Program-made: the position numbers and the translations under genes
In this document: positions 7,124 through 15,508 of the stretch, piece by piece
Numbering within the stretch: the stretch's first letter is position 1
Layout: each line of letters begins with the position of its first letter
Assembly (NCBI GenBank): GCA_025453925.1
Contig: JALOPK010000007.1
Coordinates: 1-28,303 of the forward strand
Length of the DNA stretch: 28,303 nt
Source of the DNA: Candidatus Eiseniibacteriota bacterium
GTDB taxonomy: Bacteria > JAFGKV01
Reading direction: 5' to 3'
The notes under the pieces: generated by a model
The model's database searches: none
Told to the model about the DNA's origin: nothing
What the model saw: the letters and a program-made list of their open reading frames with translations, nothing else

Positions 7124-7984
7124 TTACTGCTTCAGCTTCGGCTGGAGGTACTTGATCTTCTCCTGGGCGTAGGTGTAGAACTGCTGGTCATAGCGCGGCA
7201 TCTTGGTGTACTGCTCCACCGCCCCCTGGTAGTCTCCCTGGGACTCCAGGATATCGCCGATCTTGCAGTAGGCCTTGGCAAACGCTCTGACATCGAACCT
7301 GAGCGCCGCGTTGTACGCTTCGATGGCCGCCGTGTCCTGGCCGAGTTCCCTGTACGTTTCTGCGAGCCAGTAATGTGCCAGGGCGTAGGTGGGGCTGACG
7401 GCCAGAGCGGCCTTGTACGCCTCCGCGGCCTCCTTGAGGCGACTCAAGGCACGAAGGGTGGATCCCTTCATGTAGTGGGCTTCCGGCATGCGGGGATTGA
7501 GCTGCGCGGCGCGATCAAATGCGGCCAGGGCCTCCGCGTTCTTCTTGAGCTTCTTCTGGGCAGTGCCGAGGGCGAAGTAGGCCTCGGTGTAGTCGGTGTT
7601 GGAGGAGACGGCCGCGGCATAGGCATCGACGGCCTCGGCGGTCCTGCCCTTTTCGAACAGGATCTTGCCCCTGTTGAACTGCGCCTTCGCGTGGGCAGGC
7701 TCGGCACGGGTGGCCGCCGTGAAGCTCTCCAGGGCCCGGTCGGCGTCCGACTTGCCCAGATAGGCGAGGCCAAGGCCGTAGTGTGCCTCGGCGTAGTCGG
7801 GCGCGATGGTGAGCGCCTGGTTGAAGTCGGCCAGTGCCTTGTCGAAATCCTTAGTTTCCAGGCTGGCGACTCCCGCGTTGTAGCGTTCTGCCGCGCCCGG
7901 GTCTACGGCCCGGACGGCCTGGGGAACGGACACAAGGATGAACGCCGCCACGAAGAGAACAAACGCTGGTGACGTGCTGCGCAC
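7124..7984 (-). CDS. Secreted tetratricopeptide-repeat protein
   Basis: The protein has 286 residues with an N-terminal signal peptide (hydrophobic FVLFVAAFILVSV, likely cut after AVRA near residue 26). About seven tandem 34-residue TPR units follow, from about residue 31 to 270, each with the usual small/aromatic pattern and a Pro near the end of helix B. TPR proteins are interaction scaffolds and no enzyme motif is present. The GTG at 7984 is chosen because AAGGAGG (7991-7997) is six bases upstream. An earlier in-frame GTG at 8002 overlaps that ribosome site and would add RRF before the signal peptide. It is likely periplasmic or outer-membrane associated. A strong hairpin follows its stop. 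Confidence 0.88.
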   Translation of the reverse strand: MRSTSPAFVLFVAAFILVSVPQAVRAVDPGAAERYNAGVASLETKDFDKALADFNQALTIAPDYAEAHYGLGLAYLGKSDADRALESFTAATRAEPAHAKAQFNRGKILFEKGRTAEAVDAYAAAVSSNTDYTEAYFALGTAQKKLKKNAEALAAFDRAAQLNPRMPEAHYMKGSTLRALSRLKEAAEAYKAALAVSPTYALAHYWLAETYRELGQDTAAIEAYNAALRFDVRAFAKAYCKIGDILESQGDYQGAVEQYTKMPRYDQQFYTYAQEKIKYLQPKLKQ

Positions 7985-7990
7985 CAAGAA

Positions 7991-7997
7991 CCTCCTT
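7991..7997 (-). promoter_or_regulatory. Shine-Dalgarno that fixes the TPR gene start
   Basis: AAGGAGG on the minus strand lies six bases before the GTG at 7984. It overlaps the longer in-frame start at 8002, which it therefore argues against. Confidence 0.75.
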
Positions 7998-8051
7998 GTC
8001 ACGCATCAGGGCCGCGTACACGACCTCCGGAAGTAATGCCTTCGTGCGCCA

Positions 8052-8468
8052 TCATGGCGCCTTGGATGAGGAAGGCGACGAACTGCGGATGCCGGACAGC
8101 ACCGCGTCGCCGTCGACGTCATCAAACTCAAGCAAGAGATGTTCCCGAGTTTCGATGTCGGTTCCTGCGCGTCGGTAGCGCAGCACCGCCTCCGCCCACC
8201 CGGCCTCCCCCGATACTCCGCATGCCCGATAGTCAAGCCGGCGCGCGGACGTGGCGCGAAAGAACTCCCCGAGAAGCCGCTCGGCCTGAGCAGCGGTGTA
8301 GCTTCCAGGGGCAATACCGTCCACGCTGAGGGACACCCCGCCCTCGCCCACCAGCGCCGAGATGGCATCGGAATCGCCCTGCTCCAAGGCTTCCCGCAGA
8401 AGGGACCAGGGCGCATCACGGCATTCCGCCGGCTGACCGCCCACCACGCGCGCCGTCAGCACCAGCAT
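8052..8468 (-). CDS. Small secreted DUF4783-like (NTF2-fold-like) protein
   Basis: The ATG at 8468 gives 138 residues. The pattern 'LREALEQGDSDAISAL', a beta segment, 'YTAAQAERLLGEFF', and two later beta-strand stretches resembles DUF4783 / NTF2-like proteins, which are small alpha+beta cone folds of unknown role. This is from memory. The real start is probably further upstream: the frame continues through a CTG at 8492 to give an extra LRRLIALA, which together with MLVLTARVVGG makes a normal signal peptide. That CTG overlaps the secF stop as CTGA, and AGGAGG lies eight bases before it. No ATG, GTG or TTG lies in that extension. The coordinates given use the conservative ATG. Confidence 0.7.
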   Translation of the reverse strand: MLVLTARVVGGQPAECRDAPWSLLREALEQGDSDAISALVGEGGVSLSVDGIAPGSYTAAQAERLLGEFFRATSARRLDYRACGVSGEAGWAEAVLRYRRAGTDIETREHLLLEFDDVDGDAVLSGIRSSSPSSSKAP

Positions 8469-8488
8469 CGCCAGGGCGATGAGGCGTC

Positions 8489-9409
8489 TCAGCCTTCAGC
8501 CCTCCTGGTCTTGCGACCGCGGCTGGTCAGCCGGTCCCACTCCAGCACGACGGGGCTGGCGACGAAGATGGAGGAATAGGTGCCGATCACCGTTCCGAAG
8601 AGCAGGGTCACCGCGAAGTCGTTGATTACCCTTCCCCCGAAAACAGAGAGCACGAACAGCACCGCGAGAGTCGAAAGACCCGTGATGAAGGTGCGGCCGA
8701 GAGTCAGGTTGATGCTGGAATTGATCACCACGGCAAGGGACTCACGGCGCTGCAGGCGGAGCTCTTCCCGGATCCGGTCACAGACCACGATGGTGTCGTT
8801 CAAGCTGTATCCCACGACCGTCAAGAGGGCCGCCACCACGGAGAGCGAGGTCTCGCGGCCGGTGAGGGCAAGCATGCCAAGACAGATGGTGACGTCGTGG
8901 AGCAAGGAGATCACGGCCCCCACCGCGAACCGTAGCTCGAACCGCCAGGAAATGTAGATGAGGATCAGGACCAGCGACCACGCAACGGCCTGGATTGCAT
9001 TGCGACTCAACTCGGCGCCGATTTTCGGGCCGACATCTTCAGTTCTGACCACCTCGTGCCGGTCGGCGAACGCGGCCTCGAGCGCCTGTTCCACGGGTGT
9101 CCCCGTCGACCCGGCGGCCGCCTCGGGGAGTGGCACCCGGATGAGAAACTCGCTCTGGTTCCCGTAGGTCTGGACCTCGGCATCGGAGATGCCGCCCCGG
9201 GTCATGGCCTCCCGGACCTGGCCGATGCCCATTGCGGGATCGTTGAGTCGCACCTGGACAAGGTGGCCCCCCGCGAAATCCACCCCTTTCTTCAGATTGC
9301 CCAGCGACAGCGCCCCCACGCTGGCCAGGAACGTGATGAGACTCAGGCCGTACGCCCAGAACCGGAGCCCGACGAAGTTGATCCGCGTGTTCTTCAGTAT
9401 CTGTATCAT
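8489..9409 (-). CDS. secF: Protein translocase subunit SecF
   Basis: SecF forms, with SecD, the RND-type membrane accessory that uses proton motive force to pull proteins through SecYEG. The protein has 306 residues: a first transmembrane helix near residues 18-36, then the family signature KKGVDFAGG, a periplasmic domain, and five more helices including DRIREELR and the S-I-N-LTLGRTFITGLSTL segment. The ATG at 9409 has GGGAGG five bases upstream. The gene follows secD by 10 bases, the standard secDF arrangement, and its TGA overlaps the probable CTG start of the next small gene. Confidence 0.96.
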   Translation of the reverse strand: MIQILKNTRINFVGLRFWAYGLSLITFLASVGALSLGNLKKGVDFAGGHLVQVRLNDPAMGIGQVREAMTRGGISDAEVQTYGNQSEFLIRVPLPEAAAGSTGTPVEQALEAAFADRHEVVRTEDVGPKIGAELSRNAIQAVAWSLVLILIYISWRFELRFAVGAVISLLHDVTICLGMLALTGRETSLSVVAALLTVVGYSLNDTIVVCDRIREELRLQRRESLAVVINSSINLTLGRTFITGLSTLAVLFVLSVFGGRVINDFAVTLLFGTVIGTYSSIFVASPVVLEWDRLTSRGRKTRRAEG

Positions 9410-9419
9410 GATCGCCTCC

Positions 9420-11057
9420 CTAAATGCTCAGCTTGGCGAGGGTCCAGCGGCTGGTAACCATGTCGAGGATCACCCGGGTCACGAACAGCGCCGTGAACAT
9501 GCTGATCACGATACCCAGCGACAACGTGACTGCGAACCCCTTGATGGGGCCCGAGCCGAACTGTAGAAGGATCAACGCGGTGAGCAGCGTGGTGACATTG
9601 GAGTCGAGAATCGTCAGGAATGCGCGGGAGTAACCCGCGGCGATGGACGCAGCCACTGTCTTGCCCGCCCGCAGCTCCTCCCGGATGCGCTCGTTGACCA
9701 GCACGTTGGCATCCACCGCCATGGCGAGACTCAGCAGGACGCCGGCGATGCCGGGAAGCGTGAGGGTGGCGCCGATGAGCGCCATGCCGGCCAGGAGGAG
9801 CAGGAAGTTGAGCAGGAGCGCGAAATCGGCGAGAAGGCCGCACGCCTGGTAGTACACCGCCATAAAGAGGATGGTGATCCCCAGCCCGATCAGGGTGGAC
9901 TTCAGCCCCTTGCGGATCGAATCCTCCCCCAGCGATGGGCCGACGGTTCGTTCCTCGCTGATCATCACGGGAGCAGGGAGCGCGCCCGTCCGCAGCACCA
10001 CCGCGAGGTCGCGCGCCTCATCCTCGGTGAATCCGCCGGTGATCTGACCCCGGGCCCGGATCTCGGAGTTGATCCGCGGCGCCGACTGAACCACGTTGTC
10101 CAGCACGATGGCGAGCAGTTTGCCCACGTTCTCCTTGGTGAGGCCGCCGAACCTTCTCGCACCGCGGCGGTTCAGGAAGAAATCAACCGCCGGGCTCCCG
10201 TCATCGTAGTCGACGCCCATCTGGGCGTTGGACAGGGCCTCGCCGGTTACCTTGGGATCGTTCTTCAGCAGGTAGAGATGGCGATACGTGGTGCCCCGCT
10301 GATCGGTGAACGTCTCGCCCCAGGCAAAGGATACGTCCCGGCCCAGCACGCGCTGGATGGCGGGTTCTTCCAGGTACCGACGGACCGTTGGTTCCTCATC
10401 GCTGGCCACGGAGCAGATCCCGTTGTCTACGATGTACACCCGGGAGGCCAACGGGTGTTTCTTCCGCGCGTCGGCGTCCTGCCCCGGGGCGGCCGCGGAA
10501 TCCGCAGGTTGCTCGAACAGGTCCGTGATCGCCCCTTCTTCGGTCGGCTGCGTCATCGCCGAGTCGCCGATGTCCACACTGAGACGGGCAGCCGCCTCGT
10601 CCATGCGCTGGATGGCGGATTGGACGTTGACGGGATCATCGACGAGCCGGAACTCCAGGAAGGCGGTCTTGCGGACAAGCTCCTTCGCCCGGACGGCATC
10701 CACCCCTGGCAACTGGACCACGATACGGTCTTCCCCCTGGCGCTGAACGATCGGCTCCGCAACGCCGAATTCGTCAATCCTGTTCCGGATGGTCTCCATC
10801 GCCCGCTCGGTGGCATCCTTCCGCTGGTCCTCGGTGAGATTCTGCTGGTCAACCTCAAGGACGAGATGGGTGCCGCCACGGAGATCCAGCCCGAGGCGCA
10901 CTGCGTTCCCCCTCAGTTTCGCAAGCCGGCTGGGCGTCATCGCCTCCCGTTCGGCGGGCGACAGGCCGTAGAAGCGAACGGTCGGAATCAAGACGACCAC
11001 CGCAGCAACCAGAACGGCTCCAACAAGCACGAGCCGCCACACGATGCTCTTCTTCAT
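9420..11057 (-). CDS. secD: Protein translocase subunit SecD
   Basis: SecD has 545 residues. The N-terminal transmembrane helix (residues 8-26) is followed by LGLDLRGGTHLVLEV, the large periplasmic P1 domain, the VGPSLG motif and a C-terminal bundle with GIAGVLLSLAMAVDANVLVNERIREEL, containing the conserved transmembrane Asp, and GPIKGFAVTLSLGI. It works with SecF in the inner membrane. The start at 11057 is an ATG preceded by a weak GGGGTG. An upstream extension to 11171 is rejected because it is Arg/Pro-rich and overlaps pdxJ. A patch near residues 200-220 (EQPADSAAAPGQD) is a low-complexity insert in P1. No yajC is seen upstream; pdxJ takes that place. Confidence 0.96.
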   Translation of the reverse strand: MKKSIVWRLVLVGAVLVAAVVVLIPTVRFYGLSPAEREAMTPSRLAKLRGNAVRLGLDLRGGTHLVLEVDQQNLTEDQRKDATERAMETIRNRIDEFGVAEPIVQRQGEDRIVVQLPGVDAVRAKELVRKTAFLEFRLVDDPVNVQSAIQRMDEAAARLSVDIGDSAMTQPTEEGAITDLFEQPADSAAAPGQDADARKKHPLASRVYIVDNGICSVASDEEPTVRRYLEEPAIQRVLGRDVSFAWGETFTDQRGTTYRHLYLLKNDPKVTGEALSNAQMGVDYDDGSPAVDFFLNRRGARRFGGLTKENVGKLLAIVLDNVVQSAPRINSEIRARGQITGGFTEDEARDLAVVLRTGALPAPVMISEERTVGPSLGEDSIRKGLKSTLIGLGITILFMAVYYQACGLLADFALLLNFLLLLAGMALIGATLTLPGIAGVLLSLAMAVDANVLVNERIREELRAGKTVAASIAAGYSRAFLTILDSNVTTLLTALILLQFGSGPIKGFAVTLSLGIVISMFTALFVTRVILDMVTSRWTLAKLSI

Positions 11058-11110
11058 GAACACCCCATTCCTATGAACTGACGGGCCCGCGGGGGCGCCG
11101 GCAACCGGGT

Positions 11111-11857
11111 CTAACCACGGGGATGGCGGACTCCGCGCGACCCGAGGACGATACGATCCCGCATGTCGCACACCGCCTTCTGCATTCCCACGAGCACCGC
11201 CCGAGCGACGATGCTGTGGCCGATACTCAACTCGCCGATCTCATGAATGGCAGAAACCGCGATGACATTCTCGTAGTCAAGGCCGTGGCCGGCGTGCACC
11301 GCCAGGCCCTTCCGCACCCCCAGCGCCGCGGCCGCGCTCAGGATCTCGATCTGGGCCCCGGCCGTCTCTCCGTCAGTGCTCGACGCATACTTGGTGGTGC
11401 ACAGCTCCACGGCATGAAGGTTGAGCTGCGCCGCGGCCTGGACCTGCTCGATGGTGGGGTCGATGAACGCGCACACCGGGATGCCCTCATCAAAGAGGGG
11501 AGCGGCGATCGGGGCAATGTCGCGGCCGACCGCAACCAGGTCGAGCCCGCCTTCCGTCGACACTTCACCCGGGTTCTCCGGTACCAGAGTCACCATGAAG
11601 GGCGCCGTCGCAACTGCCAGCGCGACCATCTCGGCGGTCGGAGCCATTTCCAGGGTGAGCCTGGTCCTCACGGTGTCCTTCAGAATCCGCAGGTCCCGGA
11701 TCGAGATGTGGCGCTGATCGCCGCGCACGTGTACGGTGATGCCGTCGGCGCCGCCCAACTCCGCCAGAACCGCCGCATGCACAGGGTCCGGTTGCTGGGC
11801 TTTTCGCGCTTCGCGCAGCGTTGCCACATGATCCACATTCACAGACAAGCGACACAT
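11111..11857 (-). CDS. pdxJ: Pyridoxine 5'-phosphate synthase
   Basis: PdxJ condenses 1-deoxyxylulose 5-phosphate with 3-amino-2-oxopropyl phosphate (made by PdxA) to form pyridoxine 5'-phosphate, the last ring-forming step of DXP-dependent vitamin B6 synthesis. The 248-residue TIM barrel shows the family opening LSVNVDHVATLREAR, GADGITVHVRGDQRHI, LEMAPT, LVPENPGEVSTEGGLD, and the C-terminal HAGHGLDYENV and ELSIGHSIVARA. I chose the ATG at 11857, which puts MCRLSVNVDH at the N-terminus as in other PdxJ proteins. A GTG at 11869 would add four residues. Its partner gene pdxA is about 4.4 kb upstream in the same gene run. Confidence 0.96.
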   Translation of the reverse strand: MCRLSVNVDHVATLREARKAQQPDPVHAAVLAELGGADGITVHVRGDQRHISIRDLRILKDTVRTRLTLEMAPTAEMVALAVATAPFMVTLVPENPGEVSTEGGLDLVAVGRDIAPIAAPLFDEGIPVCAFIDPTIEQVQAAAQLNLHAVELCTTKYASSTDGETAGAQIEILSAAAALGVRKGLAVHAGHGLDYENVIAVSAIHEIGELSIGHSIVARAVLVGMQKAVCDMRDRIVLGSRGVRHPRG

Positions 11858-11928
11858 AGTCTGATCCACTCACGGGTTAAGGTCTTGCGGCAGCGCAATG
11901 TCCACAGGATTTCGGCAGGCGGGAACGC

Positions 11929-12696
11929 TCAGGCCCCTCGCGTGAGAGCGGTTGCCAGGGTTTCCAGGTCGGTCAAACTTAGGCGTTCTGCCCGGAGGGT
12001 CAAGTCCACGTGTGACATCTCTGCCCGCCGGCATGCATCCTCACCGTACGCTCGCGCGATACCCGTTCGAATCATCTTCCGTCGATGCTGGAATACCGCC
12101 CGCGCCAGATCCCAGACCGGCGTCAGTGCATCCACGGGATCCGCGCCGGCACGCCGGCTCAACGCCACGGCCCGCGACCAGACCTTGGGAGCGGGCACGA
12201 AGGCGCCGGGGCTGATCCTGAACAGCGGCTTCACTTGGTACACGGACTGAAGGATCACACTGAGGAGCCCGCGGGATGGGTGTCCCGCCGGAGCGCCCAT
12301 CCGCTCCACCACTTCATCCTGCAGGATCAGCGCGGCGAACGCAACCTCATCCGCCCAATCGGCCAGCCACCGCAGGATTGCCCCGGAGAGGTGATACGGC
12401 AGCGCGCCGACTATTCGCACCGGCGGAGCGCTCAAGTCCCGCGGTCGGAAATCGAGAATGGAACCAACCACAACCCGGACGGAAGGGCCCAAATCGGCCA
12501 CGCCCGGGGCGAGACGCGAATCAACCTCCACCGCCACGACGCGATGCCCTGCGGCGATCAGCGCCCTCGTGATGGCGCCCGCACCGGGACCGATCTCTAC
12601 CAACGGGGCACGAGGTTCCGCGGGAATCACCGACGCGAAACGGTCAATGATACCTCTCTCGTGCAGGAAAACCTGGCTGTGCGGCCTGCGAGCCAC
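11929..12696 (-). CDS. rsmA: RsmA/KsgA-like 16S rRNA adenine dimethyltransferase, diverged
   Basis: RsmA dimethylates two adjacent adenines near the 3' end of 16S rRNA. The 255-residue protein shows the SAM-binding EIGPGAG (34-40), an acidic VEVD at the second strand, and C-terminal FVPAPKVWSRAV and HRRKMIRTGI. It departs from the family at key places: the catalytic NLPY motif reads ALPY (98-101), the N-terminal QNFL reads QVFL, and the PKVDS segment reads PKVWS. Activity may therefore be changed or lost. The GTG at 12696 is the start, 8 bases after the ricT stop, with GGGAAGAG upstream. The long Arg-rich extension to 13038 overlaps ricT and is not real. Confidence 0.85.
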   Translation of the reverse strand: MARRPHSQVFLHERGIIDRFASVIPAEPRAPLVEIGPGAGAITRALIAAGHRVVAVEVDSRLAPGVADLGPSVRVVVGSILDFRPRDLSAPPVRIVGALPYHLSGAILRWLADWADEVAFAALILQDEVVERMGAPAGHPSRGLLSVILQSVYQVKPLFRISPGAFVPAPKVWSRAVALSRRAGADPVDALTPVWDLARAVFQHRRKMIRTGIARAYGEDACRRAEMSHVDLTLRAERLSLTDLETLATALTRGA

Positions 12697-12704
12697 AGGC
12701 GCGA

Positions 12705-13547
12705 CTACTCTTCCCGGGCTTCGTCCCACTCGTCCAGCGACAGGCTGCACTCTTCGCCATCGGGACCGGCGAGGACGACGCGGCCTTCCGCTTGGTCTAC
12801 GCTGACGACGGACATCTCCACGCCTGACCGGATGACGCACTGACCTGCAGAGGGTGAGTGGTGGGAACTCGCGTACAGCTCGTGTTCGAAGGCGAGGCAA
12901 CATTTCAGGCGTCCGCACACCCCCGAGATCTTGGACGGGCTGAGAGAAAGGCTCTGCTCCCGTGCCATGCGCAGAGTGACCGGCTGAAACTCCTGAAGAA
13001 ACGTGGTGCAGCACAATGGGAGCCCACACGACCCGCATCCGCCCGTCCGCTTGGCATGGTCGCGTACGCCGATCTGTCGGAGTTCGATCCGGGTCTTGAA
13101 TGTATCGGCCAGGTCCCGCACCAGGGCGCGGAAGTCGACTCGCGTGTCCGCGGTGAAAAAGAACGTGACCCGATTGCCGTCAAACTGGCTTTCGACATCG
13201 ACCAGTTTCATGGGCAGGTTGCGGGCGCGAATCCGGGCCTGGCAGATGCCGAAGAAGCTTTCTTCGCGGGCTCTCACGCTGCTCAGCAGCTCAACATCGT
13301 CCGGGGTGGCAAGTCGCAAGATGGTCCGAACAGCGCCCCGGCGCCCCGCTCTTCTCAGCACGTCGGTCCGCATGACCCGGCCGAGGTCTTCGCCCTTGTC
13401 GGCCGACACCACCACGAACATGCCGGGGGCGACCGAGAACTCCAGGGGGTTCATATAGTACGAAGCACGACCCCGCTTGAAGGTCACTTCGGAAAGCCGA
13501 AGATGACCGGAAGTCTCCTCTCGCGGTGCGGAGTTGTGGTCGCTCAC
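12705..13547 (-). CDS. ricT: PSP1-domain protein, RicT/YaaT-like
   Basis: The protein has 280 residues with the PSP1 domain. Cysteines lie in two clusters: GGCGSCGLPLCC (Cys171, 174, 179, 180) and GVCGRLKCCL (Cys211, 216, 217). In Bacillus RicT (YaaT) such cysteines hold iron-sulfur clusters in the RicAFT complex that aids RNase Y-dependent RNA maturation; in this organism the role is inference. No ricA or ricF is visible. The GTG at 13547 overlaps the holB TGA as GTGA, with CGGAGG (13554-13559) six bases upstream. The holB-ricT order is widespread in bacteria and supports the call. Confidence 0.88.
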   Translation of the reverse strand: MSDHNSAPREETSGHLRLSEVTFKRGRASYYMNPLEFSVAPGMFVVVSADKGEDLGRVMRTDVLRRAGRRGAVRTILRLATPDDVELLSSVRAREESFFGICQARIRARNLPMKLVDVESQFDGNRVTFFFTADTRVDFRALVRDLADTFKTRIELRQIGVRDHAKRTGGCGSCGLPLCCTTFLQEFQPVTLRMAREQSLSLSPSKISGVCGRLKCCLAFEHELYASSHHSPSAGQCVIRSGVEMSVVSVDQAEGRVVLAGPDGEECSLSLDEWDEAREE

Positions 13548-14632
13548 CGATAACCTCCGGTGCGTCGATTGCTGAGCAGTAGCCGCTCGAGGCGATGGCA
13601 GACGAGCCGCGGATCGAGGTTGAGCCGCGCGGCCTGCCGCAGGGACTCTACCTCCGAAATGAGTAGCATAAGGTGCGCGGGATCGCATCCCTCCGCAACG
13701 TCGGCGATCTCGGCCAAGGCGTCTCGATTGGTCAGAAGGCCCTCATTCCCGGTGGTGCGCCAGACGAGGATGTCCCGGATCCACAGCAGAGCGGAATCCA
13801 TGAGCCGGTCCAGGTCCTCGCGCTCGAGTCGCGAACCCATCTGTTCGAAGACCGTTGCGGCCCACGCCCCGGCCTGTCGCTCCGCGTTCCGCAGGAGGGC
13901 AAGGGGCAAGTGCCGCAGGGTGTGATCCTCCTGAAGCAGGCCGGCCGCGCGGGCCAGCGATCCTCCCGAGAGGCGGAACAGCGACTCAGCCTTCTCCGGC
14001 TCCGCGGCGGTCAGGGCACGAAACACGGTGATCCAGTCGGGTTTGCTGAGGGCGGTGAACCGGACCTGGTAGGCCCGGGAGCGCACGGTGGGCAGCATTC
14101 GTTCCAGGCTGGTGGTGAGAAGGATGATGTGGACATTCCGGGGAGCTTCCTCCAGTAGCTTGAGGAAAGCATTCTGTGCCTCCTCTCGCAACCGGTCGGC
14201 GCCGCGGACGATGAACACCTTGGCCTTGCCCCCGAACGCCGAACGGGCGGAGGCGCGGATCATCGTGCGCACCGCCTCGATGCTGATGCTGAGATTCGGG
14301 TCCGCCACCGGCTCGCCCAGACGGTGCTCGGGGAGCGCACGCTGGGCCACGATCTCTCCAATCTGCTCTGGGTTCTCGTACCAGGGCGCAGGGCAGGGGA
14401 ACACGTAGTGAAGATCTGGATGCTGATAGCCTGCGACCTGGCGGCACGCCGTGCACGTGCCGCAGCCGCGTCCGTGATCACACAGCCACCACGTCGCCAG
14501 GGCCAGCGCGGTGCTCTCCTTGCCAACGTAGGGAGGTCCGTGGAAGATGAGCGTCTGCGAGAGCCGGTCTGCGGCGGCTGCCCGACTCAGATAGGCGACC
14601 GCCCAAGGCTGGCCGACGATAGAATCGAACAT
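13544..14632 (-). CDS. holB: DNA polymerase III delta' subunit (clamp loader)
   Basis: This 362-residue protein is a AAA+ clamp-loader subunit that helps load the sliding clamp on DNA. The N-terminus FDSIVGQPWAVAYL and the P-loop-like GPPYVGKES (32-40) are typical. The P-loop carries Glu where Ser/Thr is usual, as expected for a subunit that need not hydrolyse ATP. Four cysteines (51, 57, 60, 63) form the zinc module. IEAVRTMI, KVFIVRGADRLREEAQNAFLKLLEEAP and PTVRSRA follow; the family's SRC motif reads SRA here. The ATG at 14632 is 12 bases after the ftsX-like stop. It overlaps ricT by four bases. Confidence 0.93.
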   Translation of the reverse strand: MFDSIVGQPWAVAYLSRAAAADRLSQTLIFHGPPYVGKESTALALATWWLCDHGRGCGTCTACRQVAGYQHPDLHYVFPCPAPWYENPEQIGEIVAQRALPEHRLGEPVADPNLSISIEAVRTMIRASARSAFGGKAKVFIVRGADRLREEAQNAFLKLLEEAPRNVHIILLTTSLERMLPTVRSRAYQVRFTALSKPDWITVFRALTAAEPEKAESLFRLSGGSLARAAGLLQEDHTLRHLPLALLRNAERQAGAWAATVFEQMGSRLEREDLDRLMDSALLWIRDILVWRTTGNEGLLTNRDALAEIADVAEGCDPAHLMLLISEVESLRQAARLNLDPRLVCHRLERLLLSNRRTGGYR

Positions 14633-14644
14633 CGAGGTCCGCCT

Positions 14645-15508
14645 CTACTCTCCGGGGTGGGGGGGCGCCACCGCGTTGTTGGATCGCAAGGCGCGGTGGA
14701 TCGCCGCAACGGGACCCAGAGCACCCATGAATCCCGCCACCACCAGCAACTCCAACCCGTAGCCGCTCGCAATCTGGAGGGCTTCATGGGTTCCAGTGGA
14801 TTCGCCGGTCCCGGCCAGTCCGATGGCACCCCACGCCGCCAGCGCACCGAAGATGCCCCCGATGGCGCCCACGACTCCTGCCGGGGCAGCTGCCGCGATC
14901 CGCGACGCACCGAGTCTCCGGTAGAGCGCGGCTTCTCCAAGGTAGAACCGAACCAGCCGGATGCCGGGAATCCGGATGGCGGCCAGTGCCAAGATTGCCG
15001 CTGCTCCCCCGATGGCAAGGGTCAGATGCCCGAATGCGGTCGTCAGATCCGAGAGACGCGCGGGAAAATCCGGATCGTACATCACCGCGTCCACCTGGGG
15101 GAACTCCCGTATGCTCGCCGCCAGCTCCAGCAGGTTCCCAGGGTCCATGGTCCGGGTATGCACGTAGAGGGAAGGCCGTTGCCCCCCGCGGGTGTGCTGC
15201 GAGTCCGCAGGGTCAGACCGCGGTACGGCATGAACCATGAAACGTGCATCTCGTACCCCGGGAAGCTGCTCAATGGCCTGGTCCAGGGCGGCAAGCCCGG
15301 ATGCATCGGGCGTGACCAGCACGTGGATGCCAGCGGAGTCCCGCAGGCTCTCCAGCGCCGTGTGCGCGGCATGAAACATCGCGCCGCCGCTCAGGAAAAG
15401 GATCCCGAACGCCGCAAACCATCCCGTGATGTCAAGCAGCAACGCCGGGTGGCTGCGCAGCAGTGCCATCGCGGTGCGACCTGCCCCCGCGACCTGCCCG
15501 GGCCTCAT
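14645..15508 (-). CDS. ftsX: FtsX-like permease, diverged
   Basis: The protein has 287 residues with the FtsX layout: one transmembrane helix (about 25-48), an extracytoplasmic domain of about 120 residues including an ASIREFPQVDAVMYD segment, then three helices in the C-terminal half (about 165-185, 210-240, 250-275). FtsX with FtsE normally controls cell-wall hydrolases at division. The sequence is poorly conserved, so the call rests mainly on topology, the neighbouring FtsE-like ATPase and the ATGA overlap (ATG at 15508). The conserved periplasmic region is shortened and contains a polar insert near residues 105-120. Another ABC permease of the same topology cannot be excluded. Confidence 0.75.
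   Translation of the reverse strand: MRPGQVAGAGRTAMALLRSHPALLLDITGWFAAFGILFLSGGAMFHAAHTALESLRDSAGIHVLVTPDASGLAALDQAIEQLPGVRDARFMVHAVPRSDPADSQHTRGGQRPSLYVHTRTMDPGNLLELAASIREFPQVDAVMYDPDFPARLSDLTTAFGHLTLAIGGAAAILALAAIRIPGIRLVRFYLGEAALYRRLGASRIAAAAPAGVVGAIGGIFGALAAWGAIGLAGTGESTGTHEALQIASGYGLELLVVAGFMGALGPVAAIHRALRSNNAVAPPHPGE

Noticed and set aside
6293-7972. 559-residue + strand open frame
   Set aside because: It runs antisense to the phosphomannomutase and TPR genes, which have clear motifs and ribosome sites.
11929-13038. N-terminal extension of rsmA to 369 residues
   Set aside because: The extra 114 residues overlap ricT and are Arg-rich; the GTG at 12696 gives the family's normal start.
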